Source of the DNA: an uncultured Photobacterium sp. | GTDB lineage: Bacteria; Pseudomonadota; Gammaproteobacteria; Enterobacterales; Vibrionaceae | DNA length: 64,000 nt | Reading direction: 5' to 3' | NCBI RefSeq assembly: GCF_947502415.1 | Contig: NZ_CANMZV010000004.1 | Location: 1 to 64,000, forward strand | Part shown: positions 26,833-37,189 of the stretch, piece by piece | How positions within the stretch are numbered: the first letter of the stretch is position 1 | Layout of the letters: the number at the start of each line of letters is the position of its first letter | Notes under the pieces: generated by a model | What the model was told of the DNA's origin: nothing | What the model saw: the letters and a program-made list of their open reading frames with translations, nothing else | Database searches by the model: none | Position numbers and translations under genes: made by a program

Positions 26833-29484
26833 ATGATAAACATTAATCTCTCATCTCTAATACAGCGTCTTCACCCACTTGCAAAAGTTGCACTTGAAGA
26901 TGCAGCGGCCCTTGCGGTTGCTGAGCGAGCTAATGAAGTTCAAATCGAACATTATTTATTAAGCTTACTAGAACGACCAAATAGTGACTTCGATTTACTT
27001 CTTGCCCACTTCGATTGCTCTGAGAATCTACTCCGTCAATCAATCAAATCCACTTTAGATACAAGCCCTAAAGGCAATGGCGGAAAGCCTGTATTCTCAG
27101 CCCTGTTGATTGAATGGCTACAAGAGAGTTGGCTGGTTTCCTCACTTGACCTTTCTGCAACTCAGATCCGTAGTGGTGCGTTACTACTCACCTTGGTAAG
27201 TAACCCTCTACGCTACGGTCAGCATGGATACGCATCTCTCCTTGAATCTATCAATGTTGATACCCTGAAGCGTAACTTTGCGGAATTAACAACCTCATCA
27301 CTGGAATCGCAAGTAGCCACTTCAGAGCAAACACACGCACGAGAAGAAGGCACCGCATTAAGTAAATTCACCACAGACTTTACTGGCAAAGCACGTAAGG
27401 GAGAGATTGATCCGGTATTTTGTCGTGACCAAGAAATCCGACAGATTATCGATATCCTGGCTCGTCGTCGTAAAAACAACCCAATCGCCGTTGGTGAACC
27501 TGGTGTTGGTAAAACAGCAGTTGTTGAAGGTCTTGCTCTAAAAATTGTTCAAGGCGAAGTGCCAGACGTCCTAAAAGGCGTTGAACTTTACGGCTTAGAT
27601 ATGGGCTTACTTCAAGCTGGTGCCAGTGTAAAAGGTGAATTCGAAAAACGCCTGAATGCAGTGCTGGACGAAGTGAAAAACTCACCAACACCTATCATCC
27701 TGTTTATTGATGAAGCACATACTCTAGTCGGTGGCGGTAACCAAGCCGGTGGCAGTGATGCAGCAAACCTCTTAAAGCCTGCTCTTGCGCGTGGCGAAGT
27801 GAAAACCATCGCGGCAACAACCTGGTCTGAATACAAGAAATATTTTGAAAAAGACCCAGCCCTTGCTCGCCGATTCCAGTTGGTGAAGCTCGATGAACCG
27901 TCTCCAGAACAAGCTGCTTTAATCATTCGAGGTCTTCGTCCGGCATACGAAAAGTCTCATAAAGTTTATGTTCGTGACGATGCGATTACCGCTGCTGCTG
28001 CTCTTTCTGCTCGTTACATCTCAGGCCGACAACTACCTGATAAAGCCATTGATGTACTAGACACGGCCTGTGCACGCGTAAACATCAGCCTAAATGCAGT
28101 TCCTTCATCCATTGAAACATTGCAACAAGAAATCGCCGCTTGCCAGCGCGAACTCGAAGCATTAGAACGTGACGCCCTACAACAAACCGGCGACAAGCAT
28201 AGCCTGGCGACCATTCCAGAACTGAAAACGACAATAGAAGCCAAGCGTATAGAGCTTACAGCACAGGAAGTGCAATGGGAGCATGAAAAAAACCAGATCG
28301 AAGAGATGATCGCGCTTCGTAAGCGTCTGCATCAAATCACAACAGAGGCCGAAGAAGAAACAAACGAAGAAGAAAAAACACCATACGCCGATTATAGCGA
28401 AGAACAAATCCGCGTAGCCATCCAGAGTTGCCAAGAGCAGCTTGATGACGTACGTGGCAACCAACCTCTGGTTCATTTTGAAGTTGGCCCTGATGAAGTC
28501 AGCCAGGTTATTTCCGACTGGACTGGTATTCCTATGGGGAAAATGCTTCAAGATGAAGCCGAGACTACACTAAATTTAAAATCATCCCTGATGGAAACCA
28601 TCAAAGGTCAGACATTCGCTATTGACGCATTGGCTGAAGGTATTCAAACGGCTAAAGCAGGCCTTGTAAACCCTGATGCACCAACAGGCGTCTTCTTACT
28701 TGTTGGCCCAAGCGGTGTCGGTAAAACAGAAACTGCCCGCGCTATTGCGGACCAAATGTTTGGTGGCGAACGCTTCATGACCACCATCAACATGTCTGAG
28801 TTCCAGGAGAAGCACACCGTATCTCGCCTGATAGGTTCACCTCCTGGTTACGTTGGTTATGGTGAAGGTGGTATGTTAACGGAAGCTGTTCGTCAGCGCC
28901 CTTATTCTGTTGTTCTACTTGATGAAGTAGAAAAAGCGGATCCAGAAGTATTGAATCTGTTCTACCAAGTGTTCGATAAAGGTACGCTGAACGACGGTGA
29001 AGGCCGTGCTATCGACTTCAAAAACACTCTAATTATCATGACCAGTAACCTGGCAACGCATGAGATCGAGTCTCTTGTTCACCAATCGAAGGATATTGAT
29101 GCTGGAGTAATTGCTGAAGCCATCCGCCCAACATTGAACCAACACTTCAAACCCGCACTACTGGCACGCATGAACGTACTAACATATCTTCCACTTACTG
29201 ATGCAGCGATGACGGACATCATTCGTCACAAGCTAATAAATGTATCGCAACGCCTGCAAAGCCACCACAAACTCGCCTTGAGCTACGATGAGAGTTTGGT
29301 TGATTTTGTGTTGGGCAACTGCCGCCTAGCCGAAACAGGTGCACGAAACATCGATACAGTTATCAACCGTCAGTTGTTACCACAGTTGTCTACCCAGCTA
29401 CTAGTGCATGGCAAGGACGATTCACACTCTCAGATCACTGTTTCTGTTGATGAGCAGGGAACCCTCTCATATGCTTTCAGCTAA
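26833..29484 (+). CDS. clpV: T6SS AAA+ ATPase ClpV (TssH)
   Basis: ClpV (TssH) disassembles contracted TssBC sheaths for reuse. The 883-aa product has the N-terminal Clp-N domain (about 1-150) that binds TssC, AAA domain 1 with Walker A GEPGVGKT near 222 and Walker B LFIDEAH near 292, a coiled-coil middle domain (about 410-540), AAA domain 2 with GPSGVGKT near 624 and [11 protein letters not shown] near 695, and a C-terminal ClpB-type D2 small domain. It differs from ClpB in the T6SS-type N-terminus ([19 protein letters not shown]). It is divergent from hcp and its 3' end overlaps vasH by 14 bp. Confidence 0.96.
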   Translation: MININLSSLIQRLHPLAKVALEDAAALAVAERANEVQIEHYLLSLLERPNSDFDLLLAHFDCSENLLRQSIKSTLDTSPKGNGGKPVFSALLIEWLQESWLVSSLDLSATQIRSGALLLTLVSNPLRYGQHGYASLLESINVDTLKRNFAELTTSSLESQVATSEQTHAREEGTALSKFTTDFTGKARKGEIDPVFCRDQEIRQIIDILARRRKNNPIAVGEPGVGKTAVVEGLALKIVQGEVPDVLKGVELYGLDMGLLQAGASVKGEFEKRLNAVLDEVKNSPTPIILFIDEAHTLVGGGNQAGGSDAANLLKPALARGEVKTIAATTWSEYKKYFEKDPALARRFQLVKLDEPSPEQAALIIRGLRPAYEKSHKVYVRDDAITAAAALSARYISGRQLPDKAIDVLDTACARVNISLNAVPSSIETLQQEIAACQRELEALERDALQQTGDKHSLATIPELKTTIEAKRIELTAQEVQWEHEKNQIEEMIALRKRLHQITTEAEEETNEEEKTPYADYSEEQIRVAIQSCQEQLDDVRGNQPLVHFEVGPDEVSQVISDWTGIPMGKMLQDEAETTLNLKSSLMETIKGQTFAIDALAEGIQTAKAGLVNPDAPTGVFLLVGPSGVGKTETARAIADQMFGGERFMTTINMSEFQEKHTVSRLIGSPPGYVGYGEGGMLTEAVRQRPYSVVLLDEVEKADPEVLNLFYQVFDKGTLNDGEGRAIDFKNTLIIMTSNLATHEIESLVHQSKDIDAGVIAEAIRPTLNQHFKPALLARMNVLTYLPLTDAAMTDIIRHKLINVSQRLQSHHKLALSYDESLVDFVLGNCRLAETGARNIDTVINRQLLPQLSTQLLVHGKDDSHSQITVSVDEQGTLSYAFS

Positions 29485-31090
29485 TCATAGTGATTTAAGT
29501 AATGCACTACTTGCGATCAGCCAATCTTTGGCTGATCGCAGCCAATTGGTACAAACACTGGACGCCGTGCTTACTGCGGCGCGCCAGATGACTTTTGCTC
29601 GCCATGGCATCATCTACGTTCTGGACCAGACGGGCCAGGCTCTAATCCCTTGCATTGTGCACCACAATGAAAAACCATTGGTGGATCATCCGTGGCCGCC
29701 ACTACCATTAGATTCTGCAAGTGAGACCGACCCGTTCAGTTACGCTATTCGCAACGGCGAAGTTGTTCTGCTTAATCAGCTCTATCAGTACAATGGCTAT
29801 GATTGCGAGAAGGTTTATCAATGCGAAAGCGCATTATCACACAAAAGCGAAAATCTTCTCTCATGGCCGTTAATTGATGATAAAGGAAAAACAGTCGGCC
29901 TACTGGTTCTCTTTGACCTCAATGTTATTGACGACGAAGCGATTCTGACTGCTTTCTGCCAAATCGCAGCCACCAGTATTCGACAGGCTGTTTGGTTGGA
30001 AGAATATGGCCATATGGTCAAAGATCTCAGTGCCAACAACGCTTCTCTTGCTCGGGAAAACCACCAGCTCAAGCAACAAAAGCAAACGCATTACACCGGC
30101 CCTATCGCCGAGAGTGAGCCTATGCTGAACGTGCTTAGTCGACTCAACAGAGTACTTTCCTTACCCGTCGACGTATTGCTAAGAGGCGAAACAGGCGCAG
30201 GTAAAGAGGTTATCGCCAAGTACATCCATGAGAATTCAAACCGCGCTAATGCACCACTCATTGTTCAAAACTGTGCAGCCATACCAGAGCAACTGCTTGA
30301 ATCCGAACTGTTTGGTCACAAGAAGGGGTCCTTCACCGGCGCGGACAAAGACAAAATAGGCCTGTTCGAAGCAGCCAACGGCGGCACACTTTTCCTTGAT
30401 GAAATAGGTGACATGCCTTTGATACTACAATCAAAGCTGTTACGTGTATTGCAGGAGCGTAAAGTGCGTCCAGTCGGCTCAAGCAAGGAAATAGAGGTTA
30501 ATGTACGAGTGATCGCCGCGACTCACTGTCACCTCAAAGAAAAAATCAAAGCTGGCGAATTTCGGGCAGATTTGTTCTACCGACTTAATGTCTTCCCCAT
30601 TATGCTTCCACCGTTAAGGGAACGTCAGGCGGATATTTTGCCATTGGCAGAACACTTTATTCAGCAAAGTGCTAAATCTCTAGGGTTAAAGCAAGCACCA
30701 GGATTAAGCGCCAAAGTCCGGCAGCAGCTGTTACATTACCCTTATCCGGGCAATGTCCGTGAGCTTAAGAACGTCATCGAACGTGCTGTGCTGCTCTCAG
30801 ACTTCGAGACCATCACCCAAATTGAACTGGGTGATAGCGAGCCTGTAGATATTACTGAAAATGCACAGGCTATTGTTGAAATCCCTGAACCTGTTACAGC
30901 AAAAACAGTAATACCTGAAGATTCGAACAAAGGCTTAAAAGAAGTGGTCGGTGAATACGAGAAAAACGTAATCCTTGACTGCCTCAATGCCTGTAACTGG
31001 CAAACAAAACGCGCAGCAGAACAACTTTCATTACCTCTAAGCACGCTTAGCCACAAGATGAAAAAATACGAAATCAGAGCTGCTGATTAA
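29471..31090 (+). CDS. vasH: Sigma-54-dependent T6SS activator VasH
   Basis: VasH is the enhancer-binding protein that activates sigma-54 transcription of hcp operons. I chose the ATG at 29471, which overlaps clpV by 14 bp. The 539-aa product has an N-terminal GAF-like sensor region (about 10-180), a central AAA+ domain with Walker A GETGAGKE near 238, the sigma-54 contact loop GSFTGA near 287 (Ser in place of the usual Ala) and DEIGDMP near 310, and a C-terminal Fis-type helix-turn-helix (LNACNWQTKRAAEQLSLPLS). It is the last gene of the rightward clpV block and is followed by a terminator. The likely target is the promoter at 26448-26463. Confidence 0.94.
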   Translation: MLSANHSDLSNALLAISQSLADRSQLVQTLDAVLTAARQMTFARHGIIYVLDQTGQALIPCIVHHNEKPLVDHPWPPLPLDSASETDPFSYAIRNGEVVLLNQLYQYNGYDCEKVYQCESALSHKSENLLSWPLIDDKGKTVGLLVLFDLNVIDDEAILTAFCQIAATSIRQAVWLEEYGHMVKDLSANNASLARENHQLKQQKQTHYTGPIAESEPMLNVLSRLNRVLSLPVDVLLRGETGAGKEVIAKYIHENSNRANAPLIVQNCAAIPEQLLESELFGHKKGSFTGADKDKIGLFEAANGGTLFLDEIGDMPLILQSKLLRVLQERKVRPVGSSKEIEVNVRVIAATHCHLKEKIKAGEFRADLFYRLNVFPIMLPPLRERQADILPLAEHFIQQSAKSLGLKQAPGLSAKVRQQLLHYPYPGNVRELKNVIERAVLLSDFETITQIELGDSEPVDITENAQAIVEIPEPVTAKTVIPEDSNKGLKEVVGEYEKNVILDCLNACNWQTKRAAEQLSLPLSTLSHKMKKYEIRAAD

Positions 31091-31112
31091 ACATTTTTGA
31101 TTATCTAAAGAT

Positions 31113-31144
31113 AAAACCGCCTTCTGTGTAAGGCGGTTTTTATT
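31113..31144. terminator. Bidirectional terminator between vasH and the 1599-aa gene
   Basis: An 11-bp stem AAAACCGCCTT / AAGGCGGTTTT with a 6-base loop is flanked by A and T runs, so it works for both convergent genes. It marks the right boundary of the core T6SS cluster. Confidence 0.9.
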
Positions 31145-31152
31145 TAGAAGGC

Positions 31153-34100
31153 TTATATATCTGCCCATGCTTCTATCATATCCTCTCTTTCTGAGGTTAT
31201 GACATTTACGTAGTCGCTATATGCCATCCATTCCATTAACTTGCTTACAGGGTGAAGCATCATTTCCTTATCTTTCACCCTCTTTTTGGAGTTATACAGT
31301 TTCGCTTCCGAGTTTGTTTTCAACTGCTCTTTAGCAACCATGATCTCGTCTTCTCGCTCAACTTTATACCAGTTTCTTGGGTAGCTATTCAGACGCCCAC
31401 GCATTATTATTTCATTTGATTCACAACCAGAAAGACCAGCTCCCTTCGAACCATTAATTACAACATTGAAACTAGCGCCCTCACTAGCATAATTACTAGG
31501 TAGGTACAAAGGCCTAAGCCCTTTCACTTTAACGCCAAAGATATTCAAGTAGCTCAGGTCAACCACGTTAGCAAACACATCGGTTTTATCCTCTTCTTTG
31601 CCCCATAATTTACCATCAAGCGCCATTTCACTTAATGCTTCACTCTTTAATTCACCAAGCTTATCAGCCAACAAAGCGACAGGCCTTGGTAACTGAACGC
31701 CATCATACAGAGTCGGAACAAATTCAAACGTATCATCCTTGCTAACAATCTGTCCCAAACGGTAAAGACAGTGAACATCGGTCATCGGCAAACTCTTTGA
31801 AATAAGAGTATGGTTAAGTTGGATCGAAAGACCACCTAACGGTATACAGTTTTCATCAAAGCCAGCATTTTTCAAATTAACTGGATCTTTAGGCTTACTA
31901 CGTACAACCAGTGTTGCCGACGCTTCTTTGTCCCAGTCAAAGTCTTCTATAACCCCTCTGAGCCTGCTTCCCGATGCAATTAATGCATCATTAGCATCCT
32001 GTTTCTCTTGTGATTTCTGAAAAGTAGGTTTGTTCAATCCAGCTTGTCCGAGATAAAAATCAAATTCCGCATCATTAAATACCTCAGGGAATTTGAGTTC
32101 TTGTTTAGGAGAAGCCAAACTCAAAAAGCTCTTTTCATAGAATACCCTATCCCCTTTCTGGACCGGTGAGTACGTTTTAAAATCTTTGGTAAATCGATAT
32201 TCACGAACCGGAGATAATGTCATATTAAAGCGCGGTAAGCGTCTGTCTGAATAAGAACTTTTCACAAGCTCTACGTCTAACTTCGTATCATCAACGCTCG
32301 GTACAAGTATCTGTAAATAATATAACAACCACTTAACCTTACCCGATAAAGTTGATTCACTCTTTTCATCAAATAGTGATTTCATTACGGGGTCATCGTA
32401 ATCTGCCACCGGGCGAATACCCATAATCTGATACATGCCGAAGAAATAACTAGGCTGAATAATCACACCATAGACACTCTCATCCTTAGGGATGTCTTTA
32501 AATACTATTGCTTTTTCGGCGTCAGTTAAGTCCTCTTCCGCCAACGGTCCTGCATATTCAATATGTTCAGAGGCAACCCTATTAAATAGCTGCCAGCTCT
32601 GATTCGAATTACAAGACATAACTCTTAGTGCAACAGGAAACAGGTTACAACTATCGTCTTTGATTTGTGCTTTTTCTTTATCGACAACAATAACAATACG
32701 AATATTGTCGTAAGGCGTTAACTGATGTTGGTTCTTTGCATAATAGTCGTCGAATAACTCCCAGCCATCTAACGATGACTGACTCCCATTCCCTTCTGTT
32801 GCATAGGGTTGACGGACTGATACAACTATACGATCTTTTAAAAATACATCTTTGTCCAAGTTGTCAGGAAATGGTTCCGCAACTAGAGACTTAAAGTGCT
32901 CATCAGTATCGCTTGCAAGATAATGTACCGGGAAATAACGGCTATTACGTTGAGCTTTGCTATTAAGCAGGGCTTGCTCATCAGAGCCTGTCAACTGTGA
33001 TATCACCGCCCGCCCTTGTGCTATGAGGCCCTTGAACGAAAAGTCATCCCGCGCCTTAAATCCTCTAGTGTTTAACCAAACCTCGTCAAGATACATAATG
33101 CCCAGAGCCGACACTTCTACTTCCCACTCATCACTCAAAAGATATGTCTTAATGTAGCCAACTACATCTATATCTTCGAACTCTTTAGCGGTCTTCATCT
33201 GGCCATACGTAGCTGTCAACGTCGCAGGGCCAACATTTTCAGTGTTCTTAGCCAGCCCAGTTTTACTTTTGTTGAAGCGGTAAGTTTGGATCAACCTTAA
33301 CAGACCATTGATCGCCATTGCTCGCTTCATATATGCCTTTAACATGACTGTTTGTAAATTATGAACTGTCGTCTCAGCTAAAAACTTATTGATCAACACC
33401 AAATCCTTATGACGCAGCTTGGTGAGTAATGATTGCGCCTTGTATTGGTTTTTGTCGAGTAACTGAGATGCTGTATCTATCATAGACATAGCTAGGTTAA
33501 TTCCCTCTTTACCCGCCGCCACGATAGAAACAGGCGGAAAGACCGCAGACGCACCTAATAAGGCTAAATCAACAACAGAGTTAATAGCTGAAACTAAAGC
33601 CTCGTCCATCGCCATATCAGACGCGATGGCTTTTTTCGATGCTTTTTCCACCGCCATCAATCCTGAACGACAAGGAGGAAAATCAAACTGAGCACTGAAA
33701 TTCAGTAATAACTCAACGCGTCTGTTCTTTCGACGATTTTCTATACTGTCATTCTCAACCAGAGGCACCGTCTCACCATAGGCGACAATTTTAATCATCG
33801 GCTCCCACAATACTTTTTGGGAGTCTGACAACGATTCGAGAATGCATAATTTAACCGCTTCCGCACGCTTCCGTGAAAGTTCTAGGTTATATTCCCTCGC
33901 CCCGATATCACAAGTATGCCCCGAAATCGTAACCTCAATCGGACTGCTAAGCTTTGCTAATTCAACAGCAATTCTCTTATAGGCGTTTTTAACACTTTCG
34001 TTAGCAAAATTGGGGGAAGCCTTATCGAAGCCAAACCTGGTTGAGTCTAATCTCAACAAAGTACCATTAATCAGCTCTGCATTTTTTGTCCGATGTTCCC

Positions 34101-35952
34101 CCTCAGAATCCTTGACCACCATCTCTGCCAGTTGCTTTCTAAGCTCTTCAATCGCATTTTGTTCAGTCTCGGTCAGGCTGCTTCCATTAGATTCAAAAGC
34201 CTTTAGCCTGTCTTCTGAGGCAGAGATCACCGTATTGGAGTAATAACTGACATAACTCAACAGATCACTATCGGCAGCCTTTGCTTTAGCCACCTGTTGA
34301 TCAACCTGATAGATATTAAATAGTGTTTCCGCAATTGAGAGTGGCTTTCCGAGCAAAAATGAGCCAGCTTTACCAATGCCGGCCATGAAGGGCTTGAAAC
34401 CAAGAGGGAATGTAACGTTTCCGGAACCTTGTTCCAAAAGGCTTCGGGTGTATCTGACATGGGGTGATATAGGATCGCCAGCCAATAAAACTTTTTTCAT
34501 TTTACTATCAATGAGCTTCGCTTTCTCCGTCAGGCCATTTGCTAGCCCTTTGTCATGCAAATCAGCCAATGTTCCCATGAAAGCCATTGATCCACCAGTT
34601 ACCCCCGCTACAGCAAGAAGGCTCTGACCAAACTCTTTTAAGCCTTGATCTTGTGAAGAAGTTAAACTTGATGCTGATGCACTAAAAACCTTACTGATAG
34701 TTGTCCATGATAAGCCCTTTTCCAGAGCACCAGCCCCGGCTTCTAATAACCCTTTCTGACTTTGTAGCGTATGCCATGCCTGTTCCGGCAGTGTACCGCT
34801 TCCTGCTTTATTGTCTTTTGCCAAATTTTCTGGCAGAGCATTTGGCTGAGCACTCAGTTGAGCCACCAGATGCTGATAGTATTCCGGTGCATGGTTAACT
34901 AACGCTTCTTCGACACTAACAGGATCACCGTTCACCAGTGTTGTACGACCGAGCGCGGTTTTAATTGGCAAATGAAAAACCCGCTCACAAAGGCTATACG
35001 TTAGTGGCAGCCCCTTTATCTCAAATTCATCTCGAACATCTCTCCTGACACTATTTAAATCAACGTTAATACGGCAATACTGTTTAAGATTCTGGCTAGT
35101 AAGTACAGCATCTGATTCTATCCAAAACGTCGCCATCTGTTGCTTCATGGGCTGACCGTCAGCCCCTAAAAATTCAACTTCACCGACAAGGGACTGACAT
35201 TCTTTTTCTGACCCCATGATGTTAAACTCAAGAGGAATATCCGTAATGGTAACAGTTGCTCCTTCAAATTTTGCAGAAGAAAACGTAACCACTATGGTAT
35301 AAAACTGCGGCACTTCGATAATATTCGCTTGCAGGTGCCGATGCTCGCCTAACCAAGTCTGGTAGTTTTTAAAATAGTCGTCACTATCAGCCAGAGCCTG
35401 TGCTTTATTTTTATCCACGGGCAATGGCAACAGATTTGATACATTGACACGAGTAATAGCGTTTTTAAAATATTGCTTATCTGAAACTACACTTTTATCA
35501 GAAAGAAAAGAGTTCAAATTCTTTAACCAATTACCTTCATAACTGTCATGGCACATCGGCACCAGATACGAAGGAAAAAATAACATCTTTTGCTGAATTT
35601 TCGGCATCTCTTGCTGCGTTTTCGACAAAGAGACATTCTCGTTCTGACTTAACTTGCGAATAACCGGAACACCGGTAAGCGACAGCTCATTACCATCATA
35701 TTGCTTAGCGCTATTAAAATACGTTAACGCGCCGTTTTTATCGCTATAAGCAATCGGGTATTCTGCTTTTACCTGAACGGAAGCTTGTCCTTTAGTATCA
35801 ATTCTATGTTGCTTAATTAATTCCGACTCAGGCAAACGCAGGGTTTCAAATGGCAGCGGGAAATGACGCCCAACAGGCTGACCATTACGACCAAACAAGC
35901 GTCCCATCAGATATATACGGTCAAGATCCAAACTATTTTTAGCCACGGCCAT
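31153..35952 (-). CDS. Giant OmpA-domain protein, candidate T6SS effector
   Basis: I do not recognise a family for this 1599-aa protein as a whole. It has no N-terminal signal peptide. Around residues 615-750 it carries an OmpA-like peptidoglycan-binding domain: DSTRFGFDK, then VTISGHTCDIGAREYNLELS, then RRKNRRVELLLNF. Two Ala/Gly-rich hydrophobic stretches flank it, near 440-465 (LLAVAGVTGGSMAFMGTL) and near 785-815 (VVDLALLGASAVFPPVSIVAAG), which could insert in a membrane. The C-terminal 700 residues are predicted beta-rich without a known motif. The gene is last in a three-gene leftward operon and overlaps the preceding gene by 14 bp. Position next to the T6SS, size and lack of a signal peptide suggest a secreted effector; this is inference. 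Confidence 0.6.
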   Translation of the reverse strand: MAVAKNSLDLDRIYLMGRLFGRNGQPVGRHFPLPFETLRLPESELIKQHRIDTKGQASVQVKAEYPIAYSDKNGALTYFNSAKQYDGNELSLTGVPVIRKLSQNENVSLSKTQQEMPKIQQKMLFFPSYLVPMCHDSYEGNWLKNLNSFLSDKSVVSDKQYFKNAITRVNVSNLLPLPVDKNKAQALADSDDYFKNYQTWLGEHRHLQANIIEVPQFYTIVVTFSSAKFEGATVTITDIPLEFNIMGSEKECQSLVGEVEFLGADGQPMKQQMATFWIESDAVLTSQNLKQYCRINVDLNSVRRDVRDEFEIKGLPLTYSLCERVFHLPIKTALGRTTLVNGDPVSVEEALVNHAPEYYQHLVAQLSAQPNALPENLAKDNKAGSGTLPEQAWHTLQSQKGLLEAGAGALEKGLSWTTISKVFSASASSLTSSQDQGLKEFGQSLLAVAGVTGGSMAFMGTLADLHDKGLANGLTEKAKLIDSKMKKVLLAGDPISPHVRYTRSLLEQGSGNVTFPLGFKPFMAGIGKAGSFLLGKPLSIAETLFNIYQVDQQVAKAKAADSDLLSYVSYYSNTVISASEDRLKAFESNGSSLTETEQNAIEELRKQLAEMVVKDSEGEHRTKNAELINGTLLRLDSTRFGFDKASPNFANESVKNAYKRIAVELAKLSSPIEVTISGHTCDIGAREYNLELSRKRAEAVKLCILESLSDSQKVLWEPMIKIVAYGETVPLVENDSIENRRKNRRVELLLNFSAQFDFPPCRSGLMAVEKASKKAIASDMAMDEALVSAINSVVDLALLGASAVFPPVSIVAAGKEGINLAMSMIDTASQLLDKNQYKAQSLLTKLRHKDLVLINKFLAETTVHNLQTVMLKAYMKRAMAINGLLRLIQTYRFNKSKTGLAKNTENVGPATLTATYGQMKTAKEFEDIDVVGYIKTYLLSDEWEVEVSALGIMYLDEVWLNTRGFKARDDFSFKGLIAQGRAVISQLTGSDEQALLNSKAQRNSRYFPVHYLASDTDEHFKSLVAEPFPDNLDKDVFLKDRIVVSVRQPYATEGNGSQSSLDGWELFDDYYAKNQHQLTPYDNIRIVIVVDKEKAQIKDDSCNLFPVALRVMSCNSNQSWQLFNRVASEHIEYAGPLAEEDLTDAEKAIVFKDIPKDESVYGVIIQPSYFFGMYQIMGIRPVADYDDPVMKSLFDEKSESTLSGKVKWLLYYLQILVPSVDDTKLDVELVKSSYSDRRLPRFNMTLSPVREYRFTKDFKTYSPVQKGDRVFYEKSFLSLASPKQELKFPEVFNDAEFDFYLGQAGLNKPTFQKSQEKQDANDALIASGSRLRGVIEDFDWDKEASATLVVRSKPKDPVNLKNAGFDENCIPLGGLSIQLNHTLISKSLPMTDVHCLYRLGQIVSKDDTFEFVPTLYDGVQLPRPVALLADKLGELKSEALSEMALDGKLWGKEEDKTDVFANVVDLSYLNIFGVKVKGLRPLYLPSNYASEGASFNVVINGSKGAGLSGCESNEIIMRGRLNSYPRNWYKVEREDEIMVAKEQLKTNSEAKLYNSKKRVKDKEMMLHPVSKLMEWMAYSDYVNVITSEREDMIEAWADI

Positions 35953-37162
35953 ACTCCTTAAGCTGCTTTAACTGGCGCTGTAGCGACTCCTGATACTGCA
36001 CTGTTGTCGGTAACGGAGGAAAGAACGGACGCCAGTCACGCTGATTGAACCCTTCGCGAAGGTGAAGCGGCAAATACAGTGAAAAACCGCCAATTAACTC
36101 TCCTTGACCTGGTGAGTTTTCTGCCACTTGATAATAATAATTCAGCGCAGATAACGGGCAATCTTCATCGCTCTGGCGATAACGAGTTATCAATCGCATT
36201 TCTTCGCTTAGAAACCATTTTCCCTCCTGAATAATCCAACGTTGTGGACTTTGCCCTGCAACCTGAGCAGGAGCATCAATATGGTAATAGTTCATCGGTC
36301 CTCGACGATTGGCACAAGTAAAACTACGACGGTCGAGACTATAGCTTTGCCCTGCCTCACACGCTTCGTCATAGTAGTTTTTACGCCCCAAATAGGCCAT
36401 ATCGGATAAACGAAATAAGATCGACGTCCCTTCATCCGGAGTCTTTTCTTTCAACTTACGACTCAACGCCTGAACCAATCTGTCTTGCTCGAGAGATATA
36501 AAATACGAGCCCGCATGCTCGCTATAACTCACATCGCCCAGTTCGCTATTCGCTTTCGGCCTAACGTTTTCCAATTGCTTAGTAACGACATCATAGCGCT
36601 GCAATTCTGCATTCATAAAATACACACTTCGACTATCTGGCATCCAATGGTAAGACACACAACGACCGGAGCCCAAAGCTGTCACTTCCTGCGTCTTCAA
36701 GTCATACAAAGCACAATCATAAGAAAACATGCGTGACCTGTATGTTAAAGTAACATAACGGCCATCAGGTGAACGCATCGGGCGTGACGGGCCATGAACT
36801 TCAACCCATCCACCTAGTTCCTTTTGTGTCACTAACAGGCGTACGTCAGTACCATTCATGTTCATGGTATATAAATCGCCATACTTAGGCATTTTCATCG
36901 TAAACATAATTTGCGGCTGTTGGTGAACAGCATCCCACTTTTCTCTTGGTGGTTTTTCTGGTACCTGTAAATTGACATACCATTCAGTGATCCGTTGTTT
37001 TCTTATTTCACTTCCTGATAGCTCTCTATCCTTAACAATTGCATCAAGTTCTTTTTGATATTCAGGATCCAGCTTGTCTTTTTGCCAGTAGTGCCAACCA
37101 CCAAATACACAACCTGCCAATAAGGCACCCACAAGCACTTTTGTCATTTTTTTATTTTTCAT
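35939..37162 (-). CDS. Membrane-anchored beta-propeller-like protein, unknown function
   Basis: The 407-aa product starts with a basic stretch and a hydrophobic segment that reads VGALLAGCVFGGWHYW. LAGC is a perfect lipobox, so it could be a lipoprotein lipidated at Cys18, or a single-pass membrane protein with its bulk in the periplasm. The rest contains TolB-like propeller repeats: YTMNMNGTDVRLLV, then PMRSPDGRYVTLTYRS, then YHWMPDSRSVYFMN. No catalytic motif is evident. It is translationally coupled (14-bp overlap) to the 1599-aa gene and lies 27 bp after the 555-aa gene. An immunity or accessory role for the neighbouring large protein is possible but unproven. Confidence 0.6.
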   Translation of the reverse strand: MKNKKMTKVLVGALLAGCVFGGWHYWQKDKLDPEYQKELDAIVKDRELSGSEIRKQRITEWYVNLQVPEKPPREKWDAVHQQPQIMFTMKMPKYGDLYTMNMNGTDVRLLVTQKELGGWVEVHGPSRPMRSPDGRYVTLTYRSRMFSYDCALYDLKTQEVTALGSGRCVSYHWMPDSRSVYFMNAELQRYDVVTKQLENVRPKANSELGDVSYSEHAGSYFISLEQDRLVQALSRKLKEKTPDEGTSILFRLSDMAYLGRKNYYDEACEAGQSYSLDRRSFTCANRRGPMNYYHIDAPAQVAGQSPQRWIIQEGKWFLSEEMRLITRYRQSDEDCPLSALNYYYQVAENSPGQGELIGGFSLYLPLHLREGFNQRDWRPFFPPLPTTVQYQESLQRQLKQLKEYGRG

Positions 37163-37189
37163 AGTCGCTGTTTTTATTTATTTGTATGT

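Noticed and set aside
26833-29484. Housekeeping chaperone ClpB
   Set aside because: The N-terminus is of the ClpV type and the gene lies between hcp and vasH, so the T6SS ATPase is the better call.
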